From assembly GCA_027443745.1 (NCBI GenBank), contig DAIAZB010000030.1:1-64000 (forward strand): a DNA stretch of 64,000 nucleotides. Reading direction: 5' to 3'. The notes under the pieces are model-generated. The model did no database searches and was not told the origin of the DNA. It was given only the letters and a program-made list of their open reading frames with translations. This DNA comes from Thiomonas sp. GTDB taxonomy: Bacteria; Pseudomonadota; Gammaproteobacteria; Burkholderiales; Burkholderiaceae. Position numbers and translations under genes: made by a program. Of this stretch, positions 50,909 to 59,724 are shown piece after piece; position 1 is the stretch's first letter; each line of letters starts with the position of its first letter.

Positions 50909-53900
50909 CCTTCGTCGTCCAGTAGGTCTATCAGGGCAGTCAACTTGTGCTCATCGGCAATGGTGGTGCCTTCATCCAGAAGCGAGTGCGCCAGTTGTGA
51001 CTTGGCATGCTGTGCACTGAGGATGCGATCCTCGATGGTTTGCGAGCACACCAGCTTGTGTACGAACACGGGCTTATGCTGCCCGATGCGATGCGCGCGA
51101 TCGGTTGCCTGCGCTTCACGGGCTGGATTCCACCATGGGTCGTAATGAACCACGGTATCCGCTTCCGTCAAGTTCAGCCCCACCCCACCCGTCTGCGTCG
51201 TCATAACCAGCACGTCGGCAGCACCGAAGCGGAACGAATCAAGAACGGGTCCGCGATCACGGGTTTGTCCAGTCATCGAAGCATACCGAATGCCTTCATA
51301 CGCGAGACGGTCGGCGATCAGGCGCACCATTTCCGCGAACGAAGAAAACACCAGGATCTTGCGTCCGTCCTCGACGGCCTTTTGAAGCAGCAAAACCAGC
51401 GCATCGAGCTTCGGCGTTTCGCTCGGCAAGGATCGGCCGGGAGGTAGCGCTTCGGCGCAGAGGCGCGCGTCACAACAAACCTGTCGCAGGCGCATCAACG
51501 CGGTCAGGATGAACACTTGGGCCTGACTCGCGGTCATGCTGCGAATGGCATCCAGCGCACTTGCTCGCTGCGCCGCGCGCATCACTTCGTACAGGCGACG
51601 CGTGGAGTCAGGCAACTCGACCCAATCGATGGTCTCGGTCTTCGGCGGCAGCTCAGTGGCCACCTGATCTTTGGTTCGACGCAGGATGAACGGTGCGATG
51701 AGGCGCTTCAGATTGGCGAGCCTTTCGGGGTTTCCATCGCGCGTGATGGGGGCTTCATAGATGGATCGAAACTGCTTGAGCTCGGGCATCAGGGATGGCA
51801 CAGCCAGGCTCAAGTGCGTCCAGAGCTCGCTCATGTGGTTTTCCAGAGGCGTTCCGGTGACCGGCAAGAACCGGGCGGCGTCGAGGCTCCGCAGGGTCTC
51901 AGCGGCCAGCGTCGCAGGATTCTTCACCATCTGCGCCTCATCCAGTACGACCAGTGAGAAGCGATGCTTCTGGAGGAACTCTCGATCGCGTGGCAGAAGC
52001 GCGTAATGCGTCAGCACGACATCATGTGCGGGGATTTGATCGAAATGCGCGTCGCGCGCAAGCCCATCGAGCAGCAACACCTTCAAACCAGGCGCGAAGC
52101 GCTCGAACTCAGGTTTCCAATTCAGCAAAACCGTCTTCGGCGCCACAATCAGGCACGGAGGCGCATCGGGCGTTGCGGACCGTTGAGCCGCGATGTGTGC
52201 GATCACCTGCACGGTTTTGCCGAGACCCATATCATCTGCGAGGACACCGCCAAACCCACCGGCTGCCAGGCTATTCAACCAGTGCACACCAATCTGCTGG
52301 TAGTGGCGAAGTTCTCCTTTGAACCCAGGCGGCACCGCTTCGAGCGGATTCGACGCGGCGTCCATCACGGCGCGCAGCGCGCAGCGCATGCTGGCCAGAG
52401 ACTGAGCACTGTGCAGGCCCAATGATTCCGCCAGGACCGCAGCCTGGATTCGCGTCATGCGTGACTGCTTCCGCGATGAGAAGCTTTCGACCCATTCGAT
52501 GACAGGGCGAAGCAACTCCGCGAAGGCGCGCACGGGCATCTGGATACGTCGACCATCGGCAAGAGCAATACTCCACGGAACATCACCGTTGGCTGAGCGC
52601 ATCAATTCCATGAAAGCCTGGTCAGAGACAAGTGATTCAACGAGGTCTGGAAGTTCGACGAGCGTGCCACCGACATCCAAAGCCACGCCAATGCTCCAGA
52701 AAGCGTCAGAGCCGTCCGGCAGCATGGAAAGACGTACCGCGGAGCCATCGTCGAAGCGCAGATCGGCATCGTGCAAACCGAGCGCCGAGACGGGCATCGA
52801 CGGTGGCAGAAAACGCTTCAACACTTCGACCTTGTTGCTGAGCTTCGCAGCAGCATGACCGCGGAAGGCATCTCGAGAGGCGGCCAACTCCTCGACAGGA
52901 ACAACTCGGACACCGCGCTTGAGTAGTTCCGCAGCGATCGATGTTGGGCTGTGTTGCCGATTGAGGGGGCTCAAGCGTGCAAGGCCCTTGCTGGTGCTGA
53001 CAACTTCGGCGCCGTCAGCCGTACGCCAGCGCGGGCCATCAGGATCCAGCAAATCAACGCTTTCTCCGTTCACGACCACGGCAACAGCGCCGATCAATTG
53101 CTCACCATCGGCATCGACGGAAACGATGACGCTCGAATGTGCATCAACAGAAGGCGCATCCAGGACGTTATAAGGCAACGGTATGCCAAGAGTGGCTAGA
53201 CGCTCCGCGGCCTCTGCGGAAAGGGAAGCCTCGCGGTGGCTGATAGGCGGCACGCGTCGCGCAAAGGCAATTCCGCCGCTCGCATCTGAAAGTCTAAAAA
53301 GTCGCTTCGGGTGTGCGGAAAAGAACCATGCGTTGCGGCGTAAGAAAATCAACTCACCGACGACGTCGTTGGCATCAACACAATGGCAATCAAGGATCTG
53401 CTTCGTTCCGTCATCACCCGGAACCCAGTGGAACCTGGCTGTGGCGTCGGCGCCACGACCGATGGGCTTTAGCTCCGTATCAAGAAGCAGGCAATGATCG
53501 AGCGCATACGATAGTGCGAACTCACCTTCCTGTGAGTCGGCCATGAAATGTTGGTACTCGGAAGAATTGCCATACCTCGGTTTGAACATGTAATGCAGCG
53601 CAACATCGTGAGGATAAAAAGAGTCCTTGTTCTGTTCAACATACGATGGGCCAAGCTGCGCGTAGTTGCGCACGCTTAGACCATACCCCGCTTGGTTACC
53701 GTCGGTCACGCTGTCGTCGCAGACGATAAGGCGCAACATCCACCCGCCATAACTGGAAGGGGCCCCAAGAACACAGCCGATGCGAAAGCGAGGCGACTGC
53801 GCATCTTGAAGATGATGTCGATTGCTTGATCGATCAGCAGCGGCGACCCAGGATGACGTTGCACGGTCCATCAGATCGCCGAGGCGGCGATTACGGCGCA

Positions 53901-54249
53901 AGACTTCACGATACGCACGCATGCCGGCGAACAAGAGGTTATGGCCGTCGCACGTGCATGAGCCTTGCGTGGTGAACTTGCCCGTGGGCTCGTGACGCAC
54001 ACCTACGGAACGAACGCCCGTGTACACGCGGCAGGCAGCCTTGCCAACACGAAAAATGATCTCCGAGTTGGTGCGCACACACATTTCCGTGGTGCGCAGA
54101 AACTGCTTCCATTGATCAGAAGGAACGGCCAGCGCAGCGCCACCATGCCGATCTGCAACCAGGTGAACTGCACTTGCAAACACTTCACTGGAGCATTCGA
54201 GTGTGGCCAGGTAGCCATTGGGCGAAGGGAGAGGTTTCCATTCTTTCAT
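50902..54249 (-). CDS. SNF2-family DEAD-box ATPase/helicase
   Basis: A 1115-residue protein. Residues about 640-1110 form a complete SNF2 motor: ELRHYQQIGVHWL (Q region), Walker A DDMGLGKTVQ, DEAQ box VLDEAQMVKNP, VTGTPLENHMSELW, the C-terminal RecA lobe with ILVFSSFAEMV, TQTGGVGLNLTEADTVVHYDPWWNP and QATDRAHRIGQ. The 600-residue N-terminal extension is unassigned and contains a CxC element (GSCTCDGHN) reminiscent of SWIM fingers. SNF2 proteins move along dsDNA and are parts of several defence systems, but many are ordinary repair or transcription factors (RapA-like). Its stop overlaps the first possible TnpB start. Confidence 0.9.
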   Translation of the reverse strand: MKEWKPLPSPNGYLATLECSSEVFASAVHLVADRHGGAALAVPSDQWKQFLRTTEMCVRTNSEIIFRVGKAACRVYTGVRSVGVRHEPTGKFTTQGSCTCDGHNLLFAGMRAYREVLRRNRRLGDLMDRATSSWVAAADRSSNRHHLQDAQSPRFRIGCVLGAPSSYGGWMLRLIVCDDSVTDGNQAGYGLSVRNYAQLGPSYVEQNKDSFYPHDVALHYMFKPRYGNSSEYQHFMADSQEGEFALSYALDHCLLLDTELKPIGRGADATARFHWVPGDDGTKQILDCHCVDANDVVGELIFLRRNAWFFSAHPKRLFRLSDASGGIAFARRVPPISHREASLSAEAAERLATLGIPLPYNVLDAPSVDAHSSVIVSVDADGEQLIGAVAVVVNGESVDLLDPDGPRWRTADGAEVVSTSKGLARLSPLNRQHSPTSIAAELLKRGVRVVPVEELAASRDAFRGHAAAKLSNKVEVLKRFLPPSMPVSALGLHDADLRFDDGSAVRLSMLPDGSDAFWSIGVALDVGGTLVELPDLVESLVSDQAFMELMRSANGDVPWSIALADGRRIQMPVRAFAELLRPVIEWVESFSSRKQSRMTRIQAAVLAESLGLHSAQSLASMRCALRAVMDAASNPLEAVPPGFKGELRHYQQIGVHWLNSLAAGGFGGVLADDMGLGKTVQVIAHIAAQRSATPDAPPCLIVAPKTVLLNWKPEFERFAPGLKVLLLDGLARDAHFDQIPAHDVVLTHYALLPRDREFLQKHRFSLVVLDEAQMVKNPATLAAETLRSLDAARFLPVTGTPLENHMSELWTHLSLAVPSLMPELKQFRSIYEAPITRDGNPERLANLKRLIAPFILRRTKDQVATELPPKTETIDWVELPDSTRRLYEVMRAAQRASALDAIRSMTASQAQVFILTALMRLRQVCCDARLCAEALPPGRSLPSETPKLDALVLLLQKAVEDGRKILVFSSFAEMVRLIADRLAYEGIRYASMTGQTRDRGPVLDSFRFGAADVLVMTTQTGGVGLNLTEADTVVHYDPWWNPAREAQATDRAHRIGQHKPVFVHKLVCSQTIEDRILSAQHAKSQLAHSLLDEGTTIADEHKLTALIDLLDDEGC

Positions 54250-54264
54250 CGTGGGAGTCCTTTC

Positions 54265-55035
54265 TCAGCGAAGATCAGGGCGGGAACGTAAAGCCTGGTT
54301 GACCCATGTCGGGGCCATCAGGAGCCGCAGCGCTTCGGCTGCGGCATTGGCGTCGTGGCCGGCACGAGCCGGTTTCCAGTTTTCCAGCAGGCCGCGCAGC
54401 GTTTCCGGAGCGGTGACCAGAATGGAGTCCGCACCGGGCGCGATCGGCGGCGGCGGGTAACTACGCGTGAAGCACACCACGCCCTGGACCCAGGATCGGA
54501 CACCCTGAGATTTCAGGTATGACGCGAGCGCAGCCGACGCGCCGGCGACTTGGCGCAGCGGGTTCGAGACCGTCGAAAAGTACACCGTGCCGCCGCGGCC
54601 GACCTTGCGGATCTTCCACTGCGACGCCTCGCGCGACCCCATGATCTCGCCCTTGTAGTGCTTGACCTCAAGGACAAAAACACACTGCGGGCCTACGGCG
54701 ACCAGATCCAGTTCGCGCGGCCGGCCCCCTGCCCTGCCCGGCACCAGGACGTTGTTGAAGACGGTGAAGTCGGGTGGCAGCTGCATCGCTGCGCGCAAGG
54801 CGATGGACTCACCGCGTGCGCCGGCGGCTGCGCGGTCGGTATGCCGCAGTACGGTCAACGCCGCGCCGGTCAGCAGCAAGATGATCACCGCAGTAACGAA
54901 GTCAACACCAGGCGCACCGAAGATTATCAGCGCGGCGAAGCCCAGGAAGCCGGCGCCCGCCACCAGGCCGGCAATGACGCGCACAGCCAAGAGCCGTTTG
55001 CGCTGGTCGTTTTGTCGGAGAATGGGATGCGCCAT
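54265..55035 (-). CDS. Membrane-anchored NERD-domain protein
   Basis: Start ATG 55035 shares its A with the stop of the upstream gene (TGATG). The 256-residue product has two membrane helices (about 18-36 and 43-62), then a NERD domain: GARGESIALRAAMQLP, FTVFNNVLVPG, RELDLVAVGPQCVFVLEVKHYKGEIMG, with the D...E-x-K pattern of nuclease-related folds. NERD proteins are presumed DNA processing enzymes often on mobile elements. It is translated with the Gp37/Gp68 gene before it and precedes the SNF2 gene by 15 bases. Confidence 0.82.
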   Translation of the reverse strand: MAHPILRQNDQRKRLLAVRVIAGLVAGAGFLGFAALIIFGAPGVDFVTAVIILLLTGAALTVLRHTDRAAAGARGESIALRAAMQLPPDFTVFNNVLVPGRAGGRPRELDLVAVGPQCVFVLEVKHYKGEIMGSREASQWKIRKVGRGGTVYFSTVSNPLRQVAGASAALASYLKSQGVRSWVQGVVCFTRSYPPPPIAPGADSILVTAPETLRGLLENWKPARAGHDANAAAEALRLLMAPTWVNQALRSRPDLR

Positions 55036-55997
55036 CACGCGCCAACCGTTCCGTCAGAAACGCCACTATGCGGCCACGCCTTGTGGTCGACACCATCGAG
55101 CAGACTGCCGGCCTTGCGCTTGCCGATGCGCGTCAGTCTTTCGCCACCTGCGTCGTCGTCTGCTGGCGCCCACTCCCCCCACTGCTTGAAATAGTACGGG
55201 ACACACGCCGCGGCGCACGCATCACGAAGCATGCGCGCCCATTCCGGCTGCATGGGGCGAGCACAGACGCCGGACTCCCCGCCCACTACGACCCAGTCGA
55301 TCTGACCAGGCATGTCCAATTGACCGACGAATCCGCCTTTCCCATCGCCAGGATCAACCGACCCACCACGACGTAGCACGTGCTCAAGATCGATCGGGCC
55401 CAGAAGCGGCTCACACGACAGCCAGCGCACGGCGGCTGGGCATTGCAACAACAACTGGATCCGGAGGTCCGCTGTAACTTGGTCTTCGACGCTGACGCCG
55501 AGCCAGACGTTCGGAAGCGGGAGTTCCGGCATCCCTGGATCGCGACCACCGCTGATGATCCGCATTTGCTCGCCGATGGCGTGTTCGCGGTTGTCCGTAC
55601 GCAGATCCAGATACTCCAGCATATGTCCAGGCCGCTTCGTCAAGATCTGAAAGGTGTGCCGCGGCGCAAGCGCCATGACGGCAAAGATCCGGTCGATCCA
55701 TTCGTCAGTGACGCTTTCATGGAACAGATCACTCATCGAGTTGACGAAGATCAAGCGCGGCCTGGACCAGCGCAGTGGATGTTCGAGTGCATCCTCAATG
55801 AAACGCAACTGTCCATTCCACCCACGAGTGGTCGGATGCAGCAGCCCATCGTAGGGCTGACCGGGGCTACTGAAGCGCGCCGCCACGGTTTCCGCGTAGC
55901 AGTGTGCACAACCGGCCGAAACGCGCGAGCAACCGCGCAACGGATTCCATGTTGCGTCGGTCCACGAAATACCTGTGCGGTCACCCATTTCGGCCAC
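55035..55997 (-). CDS. Second Gp37/Gp68 family (DUF5131) protein
   Basis: A 320-residue relative of the 29.5-kb protein: TGISWTDATWNPLRGCSRVSAGCAHCYAE with the C-x7-C-x2-C cluster, FVNSMSDLFHESV, FQILTKRPGHML, NVWLGVSVED, WLSCEPLLGPID, WVVVGGESG and YYFKQWGEW. It has insertions of about 20-40 residues relative to the first copy and a longer tail. GTG 55997 follows the previous stop immediately; ATG 55988 is better placed after GGATGAG. No TcmP partner is next to it; the only partner in the window is at 30-31 kb. Confidence 0.88.
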   Translation of the reverse strand: MAEMGDRTGISWTDATWNPLRGCSRVSAGCAHCYAETVAARFSSPGQPYDGLLHPTTRGWNGQLRFIEDALEHPLRWSRPRLIFVNSMSDLFHESVTDEWIDRIFAVMALAPRHTFQILTKRPGHMLEYLDLRTDNREHAIGEQMRIISGGRDPGMPELPLPNVWLGVSVEDQVTADLRIQLLLQCPAAVRWLSCEPLLGPIDLEHVLRRGGSVDPGDGKGGFVGQLDMPGQIDWVVVGGESGVCARPMQPEWARMLRDACAAACVPYYFKQWGEWAPADDDAGGERLTRIGKRKAGSLLDGVDHKAWPHSGVSDGTVGA

Positions 55998-56468
55998 TCA
56001 TCCAATGTTCTGTTGGGCAAGCCATCCGCGGATGGCTTCATCGGACGGCGATACACCATGCTCGGCAAACAGGCGCTCGGTCATGTCCACCAACGCGAGC
56101 TGCTCGGCCGGGCGCATGACATCGACGCGAGAACTCAGCGCAGCAAGGTCGCAGCCGGGCGAACTGCTATCAGTGCGCGCAACGTTACGCGCCGCGCGGG
56201 ATCGTTCTCGTAACGCTGCAGCTAGATCGTCACGCCGCTCCCTGGCGTCCAGGTCGATGCCTGCGAGCGTGTTCAATAACACGCGCCATTCGGCTGGCGA
56301 GAACATGCCAGGCAAGCGTGATGCCAGATCATCCGCCATCCAGATGTAGCGCTGCGCCAGGCGCTCGATTCGACCGGACGCGCTCGGCGCACGCACGCGC
56401 CCGGTCGAGAAGAACGCGGCGAGCGTCCTGCCGACCGTGATGGATGTTCGCTTGACAATTCCAGGCAT
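55998..56468 (-). CDS. Unrecognised protein (156 residues) in ParB operon
   Basis: Starts three bases after the ParB stop, so cotranscribed. A helical, Arg- and Ala-rich protein: QRYIWMADDLASRLPGMFSPAEWRVLLNTLAG, RERRDDLAAALRERSRAARN, ALVDMTERLFAEHGVSPSDEAIRGWLAQ. No family. In element backbones such genes often accompany partition proteins; here function is unknown. Confidence 0.6.
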   Translation of the reverse strand: MPGIVKRTSITVGRTLAAFFSTGRVRAPSASGRIERLAQRYIWMADDLASRLPGMFSPAEWRVLLNTLAGIDLDARERRDDLAAALRERSRAARNVARTDSSSPGCDLAALSSRVDVMRPAEQLALVDMTERLFAEHGVSPSDEAIRGWLAQQNIG

Positions 56469-56471
56469 GAT

Positions 56472-57359
56472 TTATGGGGTGCTCTTGATGGATTCGATCT
56501 CGGCAATCAGGGTTTCGATCTGTTCCCTGGTTTCGCCGCTGAGGGAAGCGTACCCAGGGTCCGAGCGGACAGTCGTCGCCACCGCCATCAACCGCGGCGC
56601 CTGCTTGCGGACGGCGTTGGCGTAGAGTTTCGCAGGCGTCACGGCATCCGACGGCTTGGCTTTGGCCTTACCGGAGTTCTTGGCTTTCTGCAGGGCCTCT
56701 TCCAGCACTTCGGGCGCCTTCGAACCGTGCGTCTTCAGCAGATCGATGACCATCGATGCCGACACTTCATCCGCGATGATGTGATTGACCATCGACTTCG
56801 GCGCGCCGGCAAGGATCTCGAGGTTGCCTACCTGGGTCGTGGTCATGCCGAGTTTCTTGGCGATCTCGGTTTCGCCGTGACCGGCATTGACCAGGCGCTT
56901 GATCACCAGCGCTTTCTCGTAGGTCGAGAGCGGGCGCCCCTCGTTATCCTTGATGAGATCGACCGTCAGGTCATCGACGCTCGTGGTCTTGGGCAGGAAG
57001 AGGACGGGAATCTCGGCGATGTCCGCGCCGCGTTCGATGGCGCGCCGGACCGCCTCCAAGCGCGTATGCCCGCCGACGACGTAGATCACATCCTCGCCAT
57101 TCTCATCGGCGACGAACGCGGTGATCGGCTTCGAAATCCTGTAGCCGTTCTCCAGCATGTCGCTGGCCAGGGCGTCGGTGTAGGCCTCGTAGTCAGGCGT
57201 CCGCACGCGCGCATTGAAGCCGGGGATTGTCCTGATCGTGGCGGGGTCCACCCAGCTCAAAGAGTCATTGCGGCGGTGCGCCAGCTTGACCTGTTTGACG
57301 CGACCGGAGATCAGGGTGATCGAGAAATCGGCCGAGGGGACGGTAGCGCTCTTGCTCAT
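56472..57359 (-). CDS. ParB/RepB/Spo0J-family partition-type protein
   Basis: A 295-residue protein with ParB N-terminal CTPase-like domain (about 33-130: WVDPATIRTIPGFNARVR, DMLENGYRISKPITAFV, VIYVVGGHTRLEAVRRAIERG with GGHTR in the place of the usual GERR) and a central helix-turn-helix (STYEKALVIKRLVNAGHGETEIAKKLGMTTTQVGNLEIL in parts), followed by a Lys-rich linker. It lacks an adjacent ParA; a separate ParA/ParB pair lies 2.4-4.6 kb upstream. It may act as a ParB-like transcription factor or as a second partition system of the element. CGAGAA precedes the start. Confidence 0.82.
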   Translation of the reverse strand: MSKSATVPSADFSITLISGRVKQVKLAHRRNDSLSWVDPATIRTIPGFNARVRTPDYEAYTDALASDMLENGYRISKPITAFVADENGEDVIYVVGGHTRLEAVRRAIERGADIAEIPVLFLPKTTSVDDLTVDLIKDNEGRPLSTYEKALVIKRLVNAGHGETEIAKKLGMTTTQVGNLEILAGAPKSMVNHIIADEVSASMVIDLLKTHGSKAPEVLEEALQKAKNSGKAKAKPSDAVTPAKLYANAVRKQAPRLMAVATTVRSDPGYASLSGETREQIETLIAEIESIKSTP

Positions 57360-57401
57360 TGCAATTCTCGCGTGGTTGAGTAACAGCGTAATACCATGAG
57401 G

Positions 57402-57659
57402 TTACCGTGGCGCAAGCCCCTGCCCTGCCAACATCCAGACGTATGGTCGCCGGCCACCATGGCGCCTGCGCGGCTGAATCCGGGCTTCCCCAAGGCGTTT
57501 CACAAGCCCCCGTGAGGCCAGCTCGTCCAGTTCACGCTCGAGCGTGTTCCGATGGACTTGAAGCATCAGCGACAAGCGCGGGATGTCCAATGCCGACAGT
57601 TGCAGGGCAAGCAGGACGCGCTCGCGCGTCAGTGGGCGGGTAGCGTGGATATTACGCAT
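57402..57659 (-). CDS. Small winged-helix DNA-binding protein
   Basis: Start at 57659 with CAGGAG upstream. The 85-residue product (MRNIHATRPLTRERVLLALQ) reads as a single winged helix: IPRLSLMLQVHRNTLERELDELASRGLVKRL and a basic wing RRRHGGRRPYVW. It lies 42 bases before the ParB-like gene and after a 356-base region with a parS-like repeat, so it probably regulates that operon. Confidence 0.65.
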   Translation of the reverse strand: MRNIHATRPLTRERVLLALQLSALDIPRLSLMLQVHRNTLERELDELASRGLVKRLGEARIQPRRRHGGRRPYVWMLAGQGLAPR

Positions 57660-58015
57660 AGCACACTCCTGTAACAGTTGTGTAGTACCACATGCGTACT
57701 GCGCTAAGAAACGCGCTCGGTGCGATTTCAATGAATGGCGGCATCAAATGCCGGAAGAATGCTGTAAAAACAGATAGATACGCTGGAATCAGCGTGCCGT
57801 TGCGAAAATCGTGGTGCCTTGGCGTTTTGCCGTGGAACAAACGAACAAGATGTTCCACGGCAGAGTAAGCTATTGATATTAAATACTTAAAACAACTAAC
57901 CCACGAACCATGTTCCACGCGGGCACGCACGCGAAGGTTGGTTTTGGAATACAGAGCTACCAAGAGGCAAGAGCGGTAAGGTTTGGCGCACACGATCTGG
58001 TGCATGGCACTGCCC
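57660..58015. other. Intergenic region with parS-like sequence
   Basis: No gene. Contains the perfect 12-bp inverted repeat 57828-57862 and a third TGTTCCACG half-site at 57911-57919, next to an AT-rich patch (57870-57900) that would suit a promoter for the winged-helix/ParB operon on the minus strand. Confidence 0.5.
57828..57862. promoter_or_regulatory. parS-like inverted repeat TGCCGTGGAACA-N11-TGTTCCACGGCA
   Basis: Twelve-base arms match perfectly. The half-site TGTTCCAC equals half of the usual bacterial parS (TGTTCCAC-GTGGAACA), but here the halves point outward with an 11-base spacer. Located between the winged-helix genes and close to two parB genes, it is a plausible centromere or operator. 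Binding is inferred. Confidence 0.5.
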
Positions 58016-59101
58016 TCAATGCGCCGCCGGCGTGCCGTTGACGCTGCGCAAAACGGCACCGCGCCAGGCTTCGGACATCATCTTGGGCCGCTTCCAGCGC
58101 CCTGCCCTGACCAGCGCCAGGCCGGCTCGCGCACCTCCGGGATGGTCTCCGCGGCCGAGTCCGCCGATGACCACCATGCACGCGATTTCATCGAGCAGTT
58201 CAGCGCCGCGGGCGTCCGATCCGGCGCAGGCGCATAGGGCGGGCAGCAACTCAAGAAGCGTCTCAGCAAGCGCAGGCGGAATGGATTCGCCTGCGCCGTT
58301 CATCCTGGGCGTGGCGTTGGACGTACGAGCTGGCAGGGGATCTCGCTTGGGTACGGCGCGTTCAAGCCAGCGGATCTGCTGATCCGTCAGTGCCCAGGCA
58401 GGATCGATCTTGAGTGCGGCTGGATCGGCCAGGGACTTGGCTGTCTCAAGTGCATCTGAGACATGCGCGGGCAGCGACATGAAAAAGGACTGCATCGAGA
58501 GGAGCTCATCGCGCGTCAGCACACCGTGTCTGTTCGAGCAGGCCGAACCAGACGGGAGTTCGGACGGCATGCGGCTCTGTTCAACGGCATGCGGGCCGTG
58601 AGTGGCGGCGCGTCCAAGCGTGTCGTCATCCGCGGGCGCAGGGACGTCGATTTGAGGTGACCCAGGCTGGGTCAACCCAAGTGGGCTCGGATTGACGGCC
58701 TGAGAAAGCCGGATCGGGCGTGACCCAACCTGGGTCACACCATGATCCGAAGAAGCCGGACCCGGTTGCAGCGTCCGCAACAAGTAGGTACGGGTGGGTG
58801 CGCCACGCGCGAGCCCTGCCCGCCTGCGGATATAGCCGGCTTTCTGCAGTTCGATCAGCGCTCGGCTAACCGTATTACGGTGCAGCCCAAGGGCATCGCC
58901 AATGAACTCCACGGGGAATGTCCAGTCGCTGCGTTGTGTGGCCTCTGCCTTTGCAAACAGGAAAAGCAGCACGCGCATTCCAGCAGCGCTCAAATCAAGC
59001 CTGGCAACGCGTAGTAACTGGTCACTCCACGACGGTTCTGCCTCATGAAGGCGCGCACGTTCTGCTGGCGCGCGGGTCATCGCATGCTGGGTGGTTTGCA
59101 T
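58016..59101 (-). CDS. Winged-helix protein, candidate replication initiator or regulator
   Basis: Start at 59101 with GGAG upstream; 361 residues. Residues about 25-105 form a winged helix: WSDQLLRVARLDLSAAGMRVLLFLFAKAEAT, FPVEFIGDALGLHRNTVSRALIELQKAGYIRRR. The middle is low-complexity and partly encoded by the TGACCCA palindromes (GVTQVGS, GLTQPGS). The C-terminal part is helical (ETLLELLPALCACAGSDARGAELLDEIACMVVIGG). Four copies of the palindrome lie 240-380 bases upstream and two inside the gene, as expected for an iteron-binding initiator or autoregulator. No match to a named Rep family is claimed. Confidence 0.6.
   Translation of the reverse strand: MQTTQHAMTRAPAERARLHEAEPSWSDQLLRVARLDLSAAGMRVLLFLFAKAEATQRSDWTFPVEFIGDALGLHRNTVSRALIELQKAGYIRRRAGLARGAPTRTYLLRTLQPGPASSDHGVTQVGSRPIRLSQAVNPSPLGLTQPGSPQIDVPAPADDDTLGRAATHGPHAVEQSRMPSELPSGSACSNRHGVLTRDELLSMQSFFMSLPAHVSDALETAKSLADPAALKIDPAWALTDQQIRWLERAVPKRDPLPARTSNATPRMNGAGESIPPALAETLLELLPALCACAGSDARGAELLDEIACMVVIGGLGRGDHPGGARAGLALVRAGRWKRPKMMSEAWRGAVLRSVNGTPAAH
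58658..58674. repeat. TGACCCA-N3-TGGGTCA palindrome, copy inside gene
   Basis: Perfect 7-bp arms around GGC. Same family as 58721-58737 and the cluster at 59342-59481. Confidence 0.75.
58721..58737. repeat. TGACCCA-N3-TGGGTCA palindrome, copy inside gene
   Basis: Perfect 7-bp arms around ACC, 63 bases from the previous copy (six helical turns). Confidence 0.75.
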
Positions 59102-59341
59102 AACGAACTCCAAAACGCTGGGACAAGCGCACCCTTGACGACGTCTGCCAAGCGTTTTAGAGTTCGTCCGTCTGCAGTGGACGCCTCGCATTTGCTTGGT
59201 GACCTGTCATCCCCCGAAGCCTGGCGCGTCAACGCCGGGCTTCGTGCTTTCTGGGCACGCAGTGGATGTGCTGTGATGGGTCTGTTAGGTCATGTCGCAC
59301 CCCCATTGCGTGGCAAGCCGTGGCGAGCGCGAATTCCGCAG

Positions 59342-59481
59342 TGACCCAGCCTGGGTCAGGCTGAAATTGGCCAGAGAGTAGGGCAGTGACCCAGCCTGGG
59401 TCAGGCTGAAATTGACAAGGCCGCATTCATGCGCCATGGCCCAAGTTGGGTCATGCGCACGTCGTGACCCAACCTGGGTCA
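59342..59481. repeat. Cluster of four TGACCCA-N3-TGGGTCA iteron-like palindromes
   Basis: Copies at 59342-59358, 59387-59403, 59437-59453 (one mismatch, TGGCCCA) and 59465-59481. The first two belong to a 29-base direct repeat that also includes CAGGCTGAAATTG. Spacing of starts is 45, 50 and 28 bases. This looks like a protein-binding array for replication initiation or autoregulation. Confidence 0.8.
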
Positions 59482-59664
59482 GGCGCAAAAGCAAGGCAGC
59501 CGCGGATCGATCACGGCGAAGGATGCCAGCAAAGGCAATGCAGTCCGAGTAAACACAATCGGCCCTACGAAGAACGTCTGACGCTGAAGAGGATCGTTTG
59601 GAGGTGCGGGCTTGAAGTGCATGTGTAGAACACACCAAGCCTGATTTGCGACGCCCATAACGGC

Positions 59665-59691
59665 GAAGCCCAGGCATTGGGCCTGGGCTTC
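59665..59691 (-). terminator. 11-bp hairpin after parB
   Basis: GAAGCCCAGGC (59665-59675) pairs perfectly with 59681-59691 around ATTGG. It lies 34 bases past the parB stop on the minus strand and likely ends the parA-parB transcript. Confidence 0.6.
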
Positions 59692-59724
59692 TGTAAGTCT
59701 TCAAACGGCGGGCTGGGGCGTTGG

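Larger units (their letters stand above)
59102..59724. other. Candidate origin or control region
   Basis: About 620 bases without a supported gene between the winged-helix gene and parB. It contains the palindrome cluster 59342-59481 and the terminator-like hairpin 59665-59691. A minus-strand frame across the repeats encodes only repeated FSLTQAGSL-type peptide and is rejected as a gene. Confidence 0.5.

Noticed and set aside
42000..55000. Search for cas1, cas2, cas4 around the array
   Set aside because: None of the genes shows Cas1, Cas2 or Cas4 features; adaptation genes, if any, lie elsewhere.
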